Shown here in pieces: positions 44,950 to 54,537 of a stretch of DNA of 64,000 bases. Numbering within the stretch: the stretch's first letter is position 1; every line of letters begins with the position of its first letter. The DNA comes from Campanula takesimana (lineage: Eukaryota; Streptophyta; Magnoliopsida; Asterales; Campanulaceae): NCBI GenBank assembly GCA_026119855.1, contig JAOWBW010000383.1:1488001-1552000 (forward strand), in the 5' to 3' direction. The position numbers were made by a program, and so were the translations under genes. The notes beneath the pieces are model-generated. The model made no database searches, was not told where the DNA came from, and was given only the letters and a program-made list of their open reading frames with translations.

Positions 44950-45324
44950 CCTTCATTGCGATGTTTAGCCTCTAGGCGTTCAAGTGATAGCCTTCGTTCC
45001 AAAACTTGCTTAGACATCTTTTCATCATTTTGCCAAGAATTAAATTGAACAACTTGGAATAGTGTATGGGGACAAGAACGAATTTTATTTTATGATAAGA
45101 CTCGAATTTTTACATAAAAAAGACGAAAGAAAACTTAATGCACACTTAAGAGGACTTTTGACTTTTTTTTTTAAAAAAAAAAAAAACTAGGTAGAGAAAG
45201 AGAAACGGAGATTGTTGTCGTCATCTTTGTTGTTGTAGTTCTCCCCATTTCAAACCCAAGTCGTTCCTTGCTTCACAATTACCTCTTCCTTGATGAGTTC
45301 GCGCATCTTGCGACTCTCTAACGG
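43171..45324. other. 2.1 kb block in A absent from B, rich in AGCCCC words
   Basis: Lies between the gag zinc region and the linker, which in B are almost adjacent. No ORF of note. AGCCCC words occur here and just beyond, from 42352 to 44455 (about eleven, for example 43402, 43553, 43612, 44319, 44402, 44450). Two are palindromic AGCCCCTAGGGCT. A run AACATCAACAACAACATC-like (plus TGTTGTTGATG) lies at 44914-44950. GAAGGTTGCCTACGT at 44633 recurs in element B near 56470 in the matching orientation. Confidence 0.6.
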
Positions 45325-45909
45325 TTACTCTTTACCCACGGTAAATTCACTATTGTCAATCAAATCTTGGATGATGCCTCGGAGAGAGAAGCACCCCTCG
45401 GTAGTATGGCCACTATGCTTGTGGTAGTTACACCATTTACCATGTGCATGGTTCTTTTGTATCTTCTTGGGCTTGTACCTTTCAAAATGATTTATATTTC
45501 CACTTGCTACGAAAGTTTCAAATGCTTCGGTTTGGGTCATTCTTAAGAGAGGAGTGAAAACTCGCTTGTCGGCGGCACCTTTGTGGCTTTTGAGGGGAGA
45601 GACATTTGAGCATGCATTATCATCGACCTTTTCCTTGCCGTCGGTGAATTCTTTCAAACGGGCTTTGAGTTCGGAAACCTCTTCTTTGTGAATCCTTCTC
45701 TCGTAATCAAGATGGGCCTTAAGTTCGAAAACTTCTTCCTCTTGAATACTCTTGTTGATATCAAAACGGGCTTGCCACAAATTGTCTTTACGGTGGGCAT
45801 CCTCGATAATTCTATCCATTTGTTCCCCCATTGATTTCATTATGTTGAGTAACCCTTTGTTGGACACGAAAACATTTCCGCCATTGTTGTTGTTGCCGTT
45901 CGAAGCCAT
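45325..45909 (-). CDS. Short Gag of element A without capsid
   Basis: An intact 194-codon ORF if started at MASNGNNNNGG (45907-45909); the same frame is open 33 codons further upstream. The N-terminal half is a Glu/Lys-rich probable coiled coil. The C-terminal half has MTQTEAFETF followed by the zinc region WCNYHKHSGHTTEGC and LRGIIQDLIDNSEF, matching WCDYHQHSGHLTKEC in element B. The capsid region that lies between these parts in B (about 50160-50760) is missing. It is open while most neighbouring coding sequence is ruined, so either a young deletion or a product kept for use. Confidence 0.65.
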   Translation of the reverse strand: MASNGNNNNGGNVFVSNKGLLNIMKSMGEQMDRIIEDAHRKDNLWQARFDINKSIQEEEVFELKAHLDYERRIHKEEVSELKARLKEFTDGKEKVDDNACSNVSPLKSHKGAADKRVFTPLLRMTQTEAFETFVASGNINHFERYKPKKIQKNHAHGKWCNYHKHSGHTTEGCFSLRGIIQDLIDNSEFTVGKE

Positions 45910-46009
45910 TGGACCTATTGAAAGAAAACAGTTGATCTTAGGATGGCCCACAAACACCTTTTGGGTAAAATTATTCAACCCACAAACAAGAAAATGACTC
46001 AACCACATA

Positions 46010-47092
46010 AGAAAAATGACTCTTTTTTATTATTTAAGTCGGAAGGACGTAGTCGTTTTTGGGGTTTCTAAGAAAAATAGTGGAATCGTCACACTAGTAT
46101 ATAGTCCTTCTCGCGGTCCCCTATACTCATCGGATTCCACCTCGCTTGTGAGACCTAAATGTGACGGGATTAAACTAAATTAATGTCACAAAGCATACAT
46201 GTGGGGACGGAGTTTTATTTTGTCCCATAGCAACGACATGTATGTTTTGATGACATTAATTTAGGGAAATCTCGGCACATGAAAACCGACTTGGTCACGG
46301 AGTGTTAGACCCTAACTAGAGTGTGTTGGCTTGTGCTAGGCTAAAGAGAGGCTTAAAGGTCACCCCGGCATGTAGTCATGAACTACGCTACGGGATGAGG
46401 TTTACCGCTTCGGAAGAGTCAAGGTCGGGTGAAGCTTGAAACTTCCTAGAACGGGCCTCGACGGGTTCGGGGTTATGGACTTGTGCGACTCGATAGTGAG
46501 CAATTCATAGGATTTGAAAGTGCATGTAGTGTGAGGTCAAACACATATGACAAAATATTTTATTTTTATTTATTTTTAGAGAAGAAAAGAAAAGCAAATA
46601 AGCACATAATTATAACTTCCGAATCACCCGTGTGACCGATAAAATAAATAGAGAATAAAAGATGTTTTGTGCAGGCCACGGTGCCCACACACTGTCAACC
46701 ATTCTGTTCTGTGCACTGTTCTGTTCCTGGAAAATTACCCAGAAGCGCGCGCATTTGGAAATAAGAGTGAGAGGGGCACGCTTTAGGTGATGAAGGGCAG
46801 AGGCGCCCGGATCTAGGTAAAACCTGCAAAGCGCCCGGATCTGGGTAAAACCTGCAAATCAGTGGGTTCAGGGGATTGCCCTGACCTTAAATAATAACTT
46901 TTTCCCCTGCAGACATTGTTAGCACAAATAACATGGAATTGAAGGACAAGGTGCAGTGCGGGCACTTCTGGTGGTTAGGGTGCCTTAGGCCTAGAAGGCC
47001 AGAGGCGCACGCTTCCCACACTTTTCACCAGAATGCCCAGAAAACAGAATTAAGAACACCAAAAATAAAAACGCAAGTTTAACCTTCTATGC
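46010..47092 (-). other. Untranslated leader of element A
   Basis: No gene. Homologous, in opposite orientation, to element B's leader (for example the GCCGGGGTGACCTTTAAGCC block). It contains several GCGC-rich words (GAAGCGCGCGCAT near 46743, AGGCGCCCGGATCT near 46803, GGCGCACGCTTCCC near 47004). Confidence 0.65.
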
Positions 47093-47112
47093 AGTCCCCA
47101 GCGGAGTCGCCA
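47093..47112 (-). other. Primer binding site of element A
   Basis: The minus strand reads TGGCGACTCCGCTGGGGAC directly inside the LTR. It is not the iMet type. From memory it resembles the tRNA-Arg-type site reported for Ogre/Tat elements; the tRNA should be checked. Confidence 0.65.
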
Positions 47113-47113
47113 C

Positions 47114-47291
47114 TGTAGATACCCCGGGAAAATCACGGCTTGGCTAGAGCGGTGAATTATCCTAGGATGTCTATTTGGTTTTAAAGATTAGAGTCGCCAC
47201 CTATGTTTTAGAGGAACATAAGAAAAACCTAATAATTAGCCTAAGTTTTGTTACGAAAACCAGAGATTCGGGAGAGACGGGTTCGGGAGTT
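47114..47291 (-). repeat. Truncated 5' LTR of element A
   Basis: TGTAGATACCCCGGGAAAAT and about 178 bp match 34816 onward closely, then similarity ends abruptly at TTTGATAAGG. The remaining LTR (about 1 kb) is missing. The following 47292-47502 is unrelated AT-rich sequence. Confidence 0.85.
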
Positions 47292-47502
47292 TGATAAGGG
47301 TATGATGATATAGGAAGAATTCATTTTAAAAGTAGAGAGTTTGCGTACACAAAGACATTAGAACCTTATTTTGTATACACAATGGAAACACAAAGCTAGA
47401 AGATTTTTTTTAATAAAACTCATTCCAAACTATCTTTGTGATTCTCAGTACTAACTTTGTTGTCTAAAACATATCCGAATACCAAATTAAATGATTTCTT
47501 AG

Positions 47503-48491
47503 TGTAGACACCCCGCCTTGGACCGCTTACCCCGATTGCACATTTGATCTTGTTTTTCTCCCTATTTTAAGTGTTTCTCGTTAGTTTCTGTTACTTTCGT
47601 TAAGTTCCTGGCTGACTTTGTTAAGTCCAGGGACTAAACTGAATAACAGTGCTGACTTTCTAGTCCATTATGTCAAAAAAGGTCATTTCAAAGTCGCGCA
47701 CCTCCGCCTTTAGGGGTCAGAAGCGCGCGCATCCCGCCACCAAGGCAGGAAGCGCGCGCATCTGGGCGTCAGTTACAGATTTTCTCCAAGAATCCATCCC
47801 TTGCTCATTTTACATGATTTTGCCCAGGAAATTGATCTTTGTGACTTCGTTTTGGCACCAAAAACATCTCTTTTACAACTATAAAAACCCCCTCTTCTCC
47901 AACCTTTTAAAGGACCTTCTTTTCAACATAAGAAAACTCTACGAAAAACAAGAGAACTTTTACTTTAAGGCATTTTTGAGTATTTTCCCCAAAAGAAGAA
48001 CTTGAAGCTCCTTGAAGACTAGGTAATACTACTATTTTCTCCCCTCTCTCTCTACTTCATCTCATTTCTCCTTCTTTTATTTTATCAAACGTGCAATCAC
48101 CCAAACCATTTTGGGACATGACACCAAAGATCACTTCATTCCATTGAAGTTGGTCAAAGAGTTATCTCCCCACATTCAAAACACCCCTTTTTAACCCCCT
48201 TTATCATTATCAAAGAATAGGAAGAACATTTTATTTATGTAGACTACGAACAAGAAAGACCAACATTAGTTGGGCGAGATGGGTGTTTAAATACTTCCCA
48301 TCTCGTAACCTAACCCCCGAACCTCATAACAAGAATCTCTGTTTTCGTTCCAAAACACAGGCTAAATATTAGGTTTTTCTTATGTTTCTCTAAAACATAG
48401 GTGGCGACTCTAACAACTAAAACACAAATAGACATCCTAGGATAATCCACCGCTCTAGCCATGAGAGTGGGCTCCTCCCGGGGTATCTACA
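47503..48491 (+). repeat. 5' LTR of element B
   Basis: Contains GCGCGCGC words at 47723 and 47752 (AAGCGCGCGCAT), with a weaker CGCGCAC at about 47695, at about 30-bp pitch. A TATA-like CTATAAAAACC lies at about 47879. Confidence 0.92.
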
Positions 48492-48492
48492 G

Positions 48493-48510
48493 CGGCGACT
48501 CCGCTAGGGA
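48493..48510 (+). other. Primer binding site of element B
   Basis: GGCGACTCCGCTAGGGA just inside the LTR matches the TGGCGACTCCGCTGGGGA of element A apart from small changes. Confidence 0.65.
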
Positions 48511-49800
48511 CATTTGAGGGTTAAGCTTGCGTTTTGTTCGAAGTCTACATTTTTCTGGGCATTCTGGTTCCTGATGGTGGGAAGCGTGCGCCTCTGGCCT
48601 TCTTGGCCTAAGGCGCGCGCGTCTCACATCAGAGACCAGAATCGCCCGCCTCCCATATGTTCTTCCTATTCTTCTTTTTCTACACTAATCATCTTTGCAG
48701 GGGTTCCATTAGACATTCAGGACCAGGGCAATCCCCTGAGTCCAAAGTCTCTGACAGTCTGACAGGTTTACCCAGAAGCGGGTGCCTCCCAGAGACTTTG
48801 CGCAATGCGCACGCATCCCATAACACATACCAGAGGCGCGCGCTTCTTGGCGGTTTTCTAGAACAGTAACAGTTTCCAGAACAGAGCAGAATGATGGGGT
48901 GTGGGCACAGTTGCCTGCATCAAGACTGATTCGGACCATTTAACTGTTTTATTTTGTGTTTTTTATCAGTCACACGAGTGATTCGAGAGTTGTAAATTAC
49001 GTGCTTATTTGCTTTTTTTTTTTTTAATATAAATATATATTTTGTCACTTGGCTTGACCTCATACTACATGCACATATTCCTATGAATTGCTCACTATCG
49101 AGTCGCATAAGTTCATAACCCCAAACCCGTCGAGGCCCGTCCTAGAGAGTTTCAAGCTCCACCCGACCTTGACTCTCTCGAAGCGGTAAACCTCAGCCCG
49201 TGGCGTAGTTCATGACTACATGCCGGGGGTGACCTTTAAGCCTCTCTTTAGCCGAGAACAAGCCTTCGTGACCAAGTCGGTTTTCATGTGCCGAGATTTC
49301 CCTAAACTAATGTCTTCAAATCATACATGCCGTTTCCAAGAGAAACAAGTGGTTATCATGGACGAAATAAATCTCCGTCCCCAAGTGGTTATTATGGACA
49401 AAAATAAAAATCTGTCCCCGCATGTATGCTTCACTACATTAATTTAGTTTAATCCCGACATATATAGGTATCACAAATGTGGTGGAATCCGATGAGTATA
49501 TGGGACCGCGAGAAGGTCTATATACTACTGTGACCATTCCATTATTTTTCTTAAAAACTCAAAAGGGATTCCGTCCCTCCGACTTATAAAAAAAAGTCTT
49601 TTCTTTATGTGGTTTGAGTTGTGTGCCCACTGTGTGTTCTAAGCCTCTTCATGGACCGAAAGTGTTACTCAAGACTGATAAGGGCCTCTTCTTCAATTTA
49701 GGTCCAATTGGTACTTACCGCATCTACCGAGATTCAGCAAACTGGCTAGTTCGTGAATTGATCACTCCAACAGCTCCGACAGTGACAATGACCGGCAGCT
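48511..49800 (+). other. Untranslated leader of element B
   Basis: No gene. GC-rich near-palindromic words are scattered at about 48583-48850 (GAAGCGTGCGCCTC, AAGGCGCGCGCGTC, ATGCGCACGCATCC, AGGCGCGCGCTTC). The part 49080-49320 matches element A's leader in inverted orientation. Poly(T) at 49012-49026. Confidence 0.65.
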
Positions 49801-49807
49801 CCAACAC

Positions 49808-50982
49808 AACAACATCATGTCTCTTGAGCAACTCTCGGCTATGGTCCAGATTCTCCAAGAGCAAGTCTCCACTCTCAATAAGGAGGCCCAAAGCAAAGAT
49901 GACCTTTGGCAATCCCATCTTGACAATCAAAGGGAGGCTCATGAACCGAGATGGACCAAATGAAAGCTAAACTCACCATGCTTTCCAATGGTAAAGGCAA
50001 GGATGACAATGAAGAGTCCGAGTGGACCAAGGGTTTATTTGAAAGCCCTTATGTTAGTGCCCGTACCAAGAAAGTGGGGGAACCAAGCACCAAGAACAAG
50101 GATCACAAGATGGTTGATCCAATCATGGCTTACATAGACCAACGCTTCAACGGTCTCAACATGGGGAAAGGCTCCGAGACAAGCCTTTATCAGTCATCCA
50201 TTCTCATGAGCACAATGGCTGCTCTCCCCGACAAGTTTAAGATGCCCTGCATCAGCAAGTTCAAGGGAAACTCTTGCCCAATGGCACACATCGAGACCTA
50301 CATATGGGCTATGGTTCCAAAGAAGGTCTCTCCAAAAGTGATGGCACAATGCTTCCCTCTTACTCTCGAGGGGGCCGCAAAGGATTGGTATGCAACTCTC
50401 CCGCTCACAATCCGTCTCGATTGGGACGCCGCCATGCTTGCCTTCAAAAGTCAATACCAGGGCAACACCACTCATCGCCCGACAAAGAAAGAGCTCGAGA
50501 ACACCACTCAAAGGGACAATGAGTCCTTTATTGACTTCACAAGAAGGTGGAATGACAAGCTCGCTGAAATTGTTGAGAGGCCTAATACCAAGGAGCAAAT
50601 GGACATTTTCCTCAAGTGTCTCAAGATTGATCTCCGCACCCACCTAAGTGGGGCTTGCTACTCTGATTTTTCTCAAATGTATGAGGCAGGGGTCCGAATG
50701 GATGACTTGCTCAAAGAGATCAAGAAAACTACTCCTAGGTTCCTATACAAGGCCGCCTCTAACTCCACAAAAGAGGCTTCAGTCAATACCGTCACTACCG
50801 ATAAGGGGAATTACAAAAGGGTTCCTCCACCACAAGGCAAGAAATTCCAGAATGACCGCGTCTATCCTCCACCACAAGGCAAGAAATTCCAGAATGACCG
50901 CGTCTACACTCCTCTTCAAGGCATGACTATCACCGAGGCCTTTGAAGCCCTCAAGGCCAAAGGGAAAGTTACTCCTCTCTAA
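49808..50982 (+). pseudogene. Gag of element B, one frameshift and a stop
   Basis: A coiled-coil start (MSLEQLSAMVQILQEQVSTL) runs from 49808 to about 49966, and the frame 49951-50982 (343 codons) carries the capsid-like retrotransposon gag region (PMAHIETYIWAM, LEGAAKDWYATL, NESFIDFTRRWNDKLAEI). A near-perfect 45-bp direct repeat lies at about 50821-50910 (PPPQGKKFQNDRVY twice). A TAA at 50980-50982 precedes the zinc region WCDYHQHSGHLTKEC (about 51030-51075), so gag is cut before its nucleocapsid part. Confidence 0.82.
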
Positions 50983-51993
50983 GGGTACAAGCCCAATGCG
51001 ATCCGCGCCAACCATGCCCATCACAAATGGTGTGACTACCATCAACATAGTGGCCATCTTACCAAGGAATGCTTTATCCTCCGTAACATTATCCAAGACC
51101 TCATCGACAAAAAGGAATTCATAGTTCCCAATGAGGGTGATGTCCATGTAATAGAGTTAGGAGAGTTTGGGGAGACCACTCATTCAATTCCAATTGTGAA
51201 TGAGGGCTCCAATGTTATGAATGAAGTTGATAATTCTTGCTACGTTGTGACTTATGATGAGGTAATGAGGGAAGTCTTAGAGAATAGGAAAAAGAGGCAA
51301 AACGGGAACGTCAACATGCTAACTCGATCCGGAAGAGTCATAGCAAACAATCCCATCGCTTCTGCGACTAGCACCTCTTCTCTGAGATCGCAAACTCGCG
51401 ACACTCCCGAAAACCCTTTATTGGTACAACTCAAGAAGACTCAAGCAAACATATCTATTTGGGACCTCATTGCATCTTCAAAGAAGAATCGAGACCTTGT
51501 CATCAGCAATCTCGATGACACATCAGTCTCTCCTGATACAACTCCCGAAGACGTTACTGCTATGATAGGCCACATAAAATTTGGCTATGTCATCACTTTT
51601 GCCGATATGGACCTTCCACCATTTGGGTCCGATCACAATGAGGCCATCTATCTCAAAGTAAGGCAAGGGGGATACCTATTTCAAGAGTCTTAGTCGACGG
51701 TGGTTCCGCACTCAACTTAATTCCTGGCCGAATCATGGGCATACTGGGGCTTAAGAGTTCAGATCTAAAGCCTTCTACTAAAGTAATCCGAGGTTACGAC
51801 AGCACTGCCCGCACAGTCATGGATTTGGTAGAAATAGACATTGAATTTGGGAGCATGGTTATGTCCGTCCCGTTTCAAGTGCTCGATGTACCCTCTTCAT
51901 TCAATTTGCTCTTGGGCCGACATGGATACATAGTTCCAACGCCGTCCCTTCAACTTTCCACAAATGTGTCAAGTTCCGGAATGGGGACAAAAT
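50983..51993 (+). pseudogene. Gag-pol linker and protease of element B
   Basis: After the gag stop the same frame family carries the zinc region and RNIIQDLIDKKEF. The 51196-51693 frame holds the linker (KKTQANISIWDLI, SDHNEAIYL). A shifted frame continues through the protease (LVDGGSALNLIPGRI near 51690-51735; D-G-G-S is the Tat-type active site) to a TAG near 51994. Confidence 0.72.
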
Positions 51994-52219
51994 AGTGACC
52001 GTCATGGCAGAAAATGTCACTATCCACAGAAATGGGGAACCTGTCCACCAAATTCAGCATGGATTAGAAAACTCCACACTCTCCGGTGTCTTAATCAACG
52101 CCAACGACAAAGAAGGGGGAAACGGACCATGGACCCTCGGCAATCACAAAGTCCTCCGCATGATGAGGAATATGAACTAATTTCCCGGTCTAGGCCTAGG
52201 GAAATACCAACAAGGGAGA

Positions 52220-54229
52220 ATGCAACCCATGGAAGTCCCATTTTTCAAGAACAAGTTCGGATTGGGGTACGAACCTTCCGAGGACGACTTGAAATATGAG
52301 CAAGCCGTCGAGAATGAAAAGGCCCGAGCTCGCAAAGAAGGCCGTTACTACGAGATCCCCAATTTGAGGCCTTATGGCAAGACTTTAAATGGCTACTTTG
52401 TCCGCCAGGGGGAAGATGTCTCGTACATAATCTTTCCCGAGCCATGGGTTAACAGCAAGGGCATCAGAAAGCCCGGTTTTGAAGTCTTTACCGACTGTGA
52501 AATACAGAAGCGTGAAGAGGAACCAACCCCAATGTCACCTCGAGAATGGTGGGGGAAGAAAGTTACCATGGAGTCAGAGACAGAGATTACCGTAGGGGAG
52601 GAGTTAATTGATCTAGCCTCCATGTTCGAGGAACATGCCATTATGGATGAGTGCCAAATCAATGCCATCTCCGACGACACCGGCACGAGAAGCGAGTCTA
52701 TCAGCGAGATCAAGCCAAGCTCCGAGCCGATCAACAACTGGTATTCAACAAAGGGACCCGTGGTATCCGAGGATTTCTTGATCAAGAAAATGGGATGCAT
52801 TCCGCTCAAGGCGACAAAGGAAGACTTGTTGACATTCACTTTCGAGTCCGAGAGTGTTTCTGATACCCTCACCCAAGAGGATATGGAGGCAATAGCCGAG
52901 AGTGTGTTCCCTTTCTTTGTTAATGAAAAATTTGATCTTTCTGAGTACCCCAGGATTGCAAACATCATAAATGATGAATTAACTAATAATGAATTTAATG
53001 AACTAGTTAATAACGATTCAAATAATGATGAAATAGACCACGAAAATGAAACATACTTAAATGAACTTGCTCAACAGGTCCGTAGTTGTGGTGAAAATGG
53101 TCCAGGGGCTGATGAAGAATTGCATGTTGTTAATCTGGGTACCAATGAGGAGCCGAAAGAAACCAAGATCGGAAACTTCTTCAAGGGGGAAGAGAAAGAC
53201 AGATCTGCACTACTCAGAGAGTTCGTGGATGTTTTCGCATGGTCATACAAAGACATTCCAGGTTTATATAGAAAGGTCGCTGAGCACAGGATTCCGATCA
53301 GAGACGACGCTAAACCAGTCAAGCAGAAACTCGGAAAGATCAAGCCAGAATGGTCTCTACAAGTCAAATAAGAGATAGAGAAGCTTCTTAGTGTGGGATT
53401 CATCAAAGTCATTGAGTATCCGACTTGGCTCGCAAATGTTGTGACAGTCAAAAAGGCTAACGGCAAGGTCCATGTTTGTGTGGATTTCCGGGATTTGAAC
53501 AAAGCTTCTCCAAAGGATGACTTTCCACTACCCAAAATCGGCATGCTAGTCGACTCCACTGCCGCCTACGAGTTCCGCTCGTTTGTGGATGGTTTTGTCG
53601 GGTATAATCAGATTCTCTTGTCCGAAGAGGATCAACACAAACCTGCTTTCACAACACCATGGGGCACCTTTTGCTACACAGTCATGCCATTTGGCTTGAG
53701 GAACGCTGGGGCTACTTATCAAAGGGCTGTGACAGACTTGTTCCATGACATGATTCAGAAGGAAATCGAGGTCTATGTGGACGACATGATCATCCATTTA
53801 AAGGGGACCGACGGTCAACACTTGATCGACCTCTGCAAGTTCTTCGAAAGGCTTCAACAACACAAGATGAGGCTCAATCCCGCAAAGTGCACTTTCGGGG
53901 TTATCCGAGGCAAAGTTCTTGGCTACATGGTCACCGAGAGGGGAATTGAAGCAGATCCCTCGAAAATCAAGGCAATCATTGACATGCCTCCTCTGAAGAT
54001 ACAGAAAGAAATCAAAGGTTTCATGGGCAGACTTCAGTACATCAGTCGGTTCGTGCACCAGCTTACTTCCATGTGTGAGCCAATCTTCAAGTTACTCAAG
54101 AAGAATGTGGCTCTAGAATGGACCGACGCTTGCCAAGAAGCCTTCGACCAAGTGAAGCATTACTTGACATGCCCGCCGGTTCTGGTTCCACCACCAAAGA
54201 GAAGCCTCTCTTGCTCTACCTCACAGTGA
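52220..54229 (+). pseudogene. Reverse transcriptase region of element B
   Basis: The frame 52220-53371 holds the Tat-type region before RT (FGLGYEPSEDDLK, DVFAWSYKDIPGL). A TAA at 53369-53371 replaces one codon, and the same frame reopens immediately and runs to 54229 through RT (VCVDFRDLNKASPKDDFPLP, MPFGLRNAGATYQ, YVDDMIIHLKG with the catalytic YVDD, FLGxLQYISRF-like FMGRLQYISRF). A frameshift near 54190 moves to the RNase H frame. Confidence 0.85.
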
Positions 54230-54537
54230 ATGATGAAGCCCTAGGGGCTATGCTAGCACAAGAGCAACGAGACTCCACAAAGGAGAATGCCATTTACTTT
54301 GTCATCCGCCGATTCCAGGGAGGCGAAAAGAACTACTCCGTCTTGGAAAAGTCATGTGCAGCACTGGTTTGGGTCACTCAAAAGCTCAAACATTATATGG
54401 AAGCCTTTCCGATCAAGCTAATAGCAAAAGTGGACCCGCTCCGCTACATCTTCGAGAAGCCTTTCATATCAACAAGGATATCCAAGTGGTACTTCATGCT
54501 CGCCGACTATGATTTGCACTACAACCGAGGAAAATAA
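54190..54537 (+). pseudogene. First RNase H of element B
   Basis: The frame 54118-54537 from about 54190 carries LLLYLTVNDEALGAMLAQ, NYSVLEKSCAALVW and FIxRRFQGGEKNY-type motifs of the gypsy RNase H, ending ISKWYFMLADYDLHYNRGK and a stop. The following linker to the second RNase H is shorter than usual in Tat elements, suggesting a deletion near 54530. Confidence 0.8.

Larger units (their letters stand above)
34816..47291 (-). mobile_element. Tat/Ogre-like gypsy element A, pol-less, nested and truncated
   Basis: A minus-strand element of the same family as element B. Its 3' LTR (34816-35224 plus 40296-41124, about 1,238 bp without the copia insert) ends in TTTCTACA against the polypurine tract at 41125-41140. 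Its 5' LTR begins at 47114 but LTR homology stops near 47291. Inside are a leader homologous to B's, a short gag, a 2.1 kb block absent from B, decayed linker and protease remnants (about 42660-43170) and a 26-bp tandem array. RT, RNase H and integrase are absent, so it depended on another element's enzymes. The first LTR base pair is mutated (TC for TG at 34816). Confidence 0.8.

Noticed and set aside
47292..47502. Continuation of element A's 5' LTR
   Set aside because: No word-level match to the same part of its 3' LTR (35,000-35,224); treated as unrelated sequence beside a deletion.
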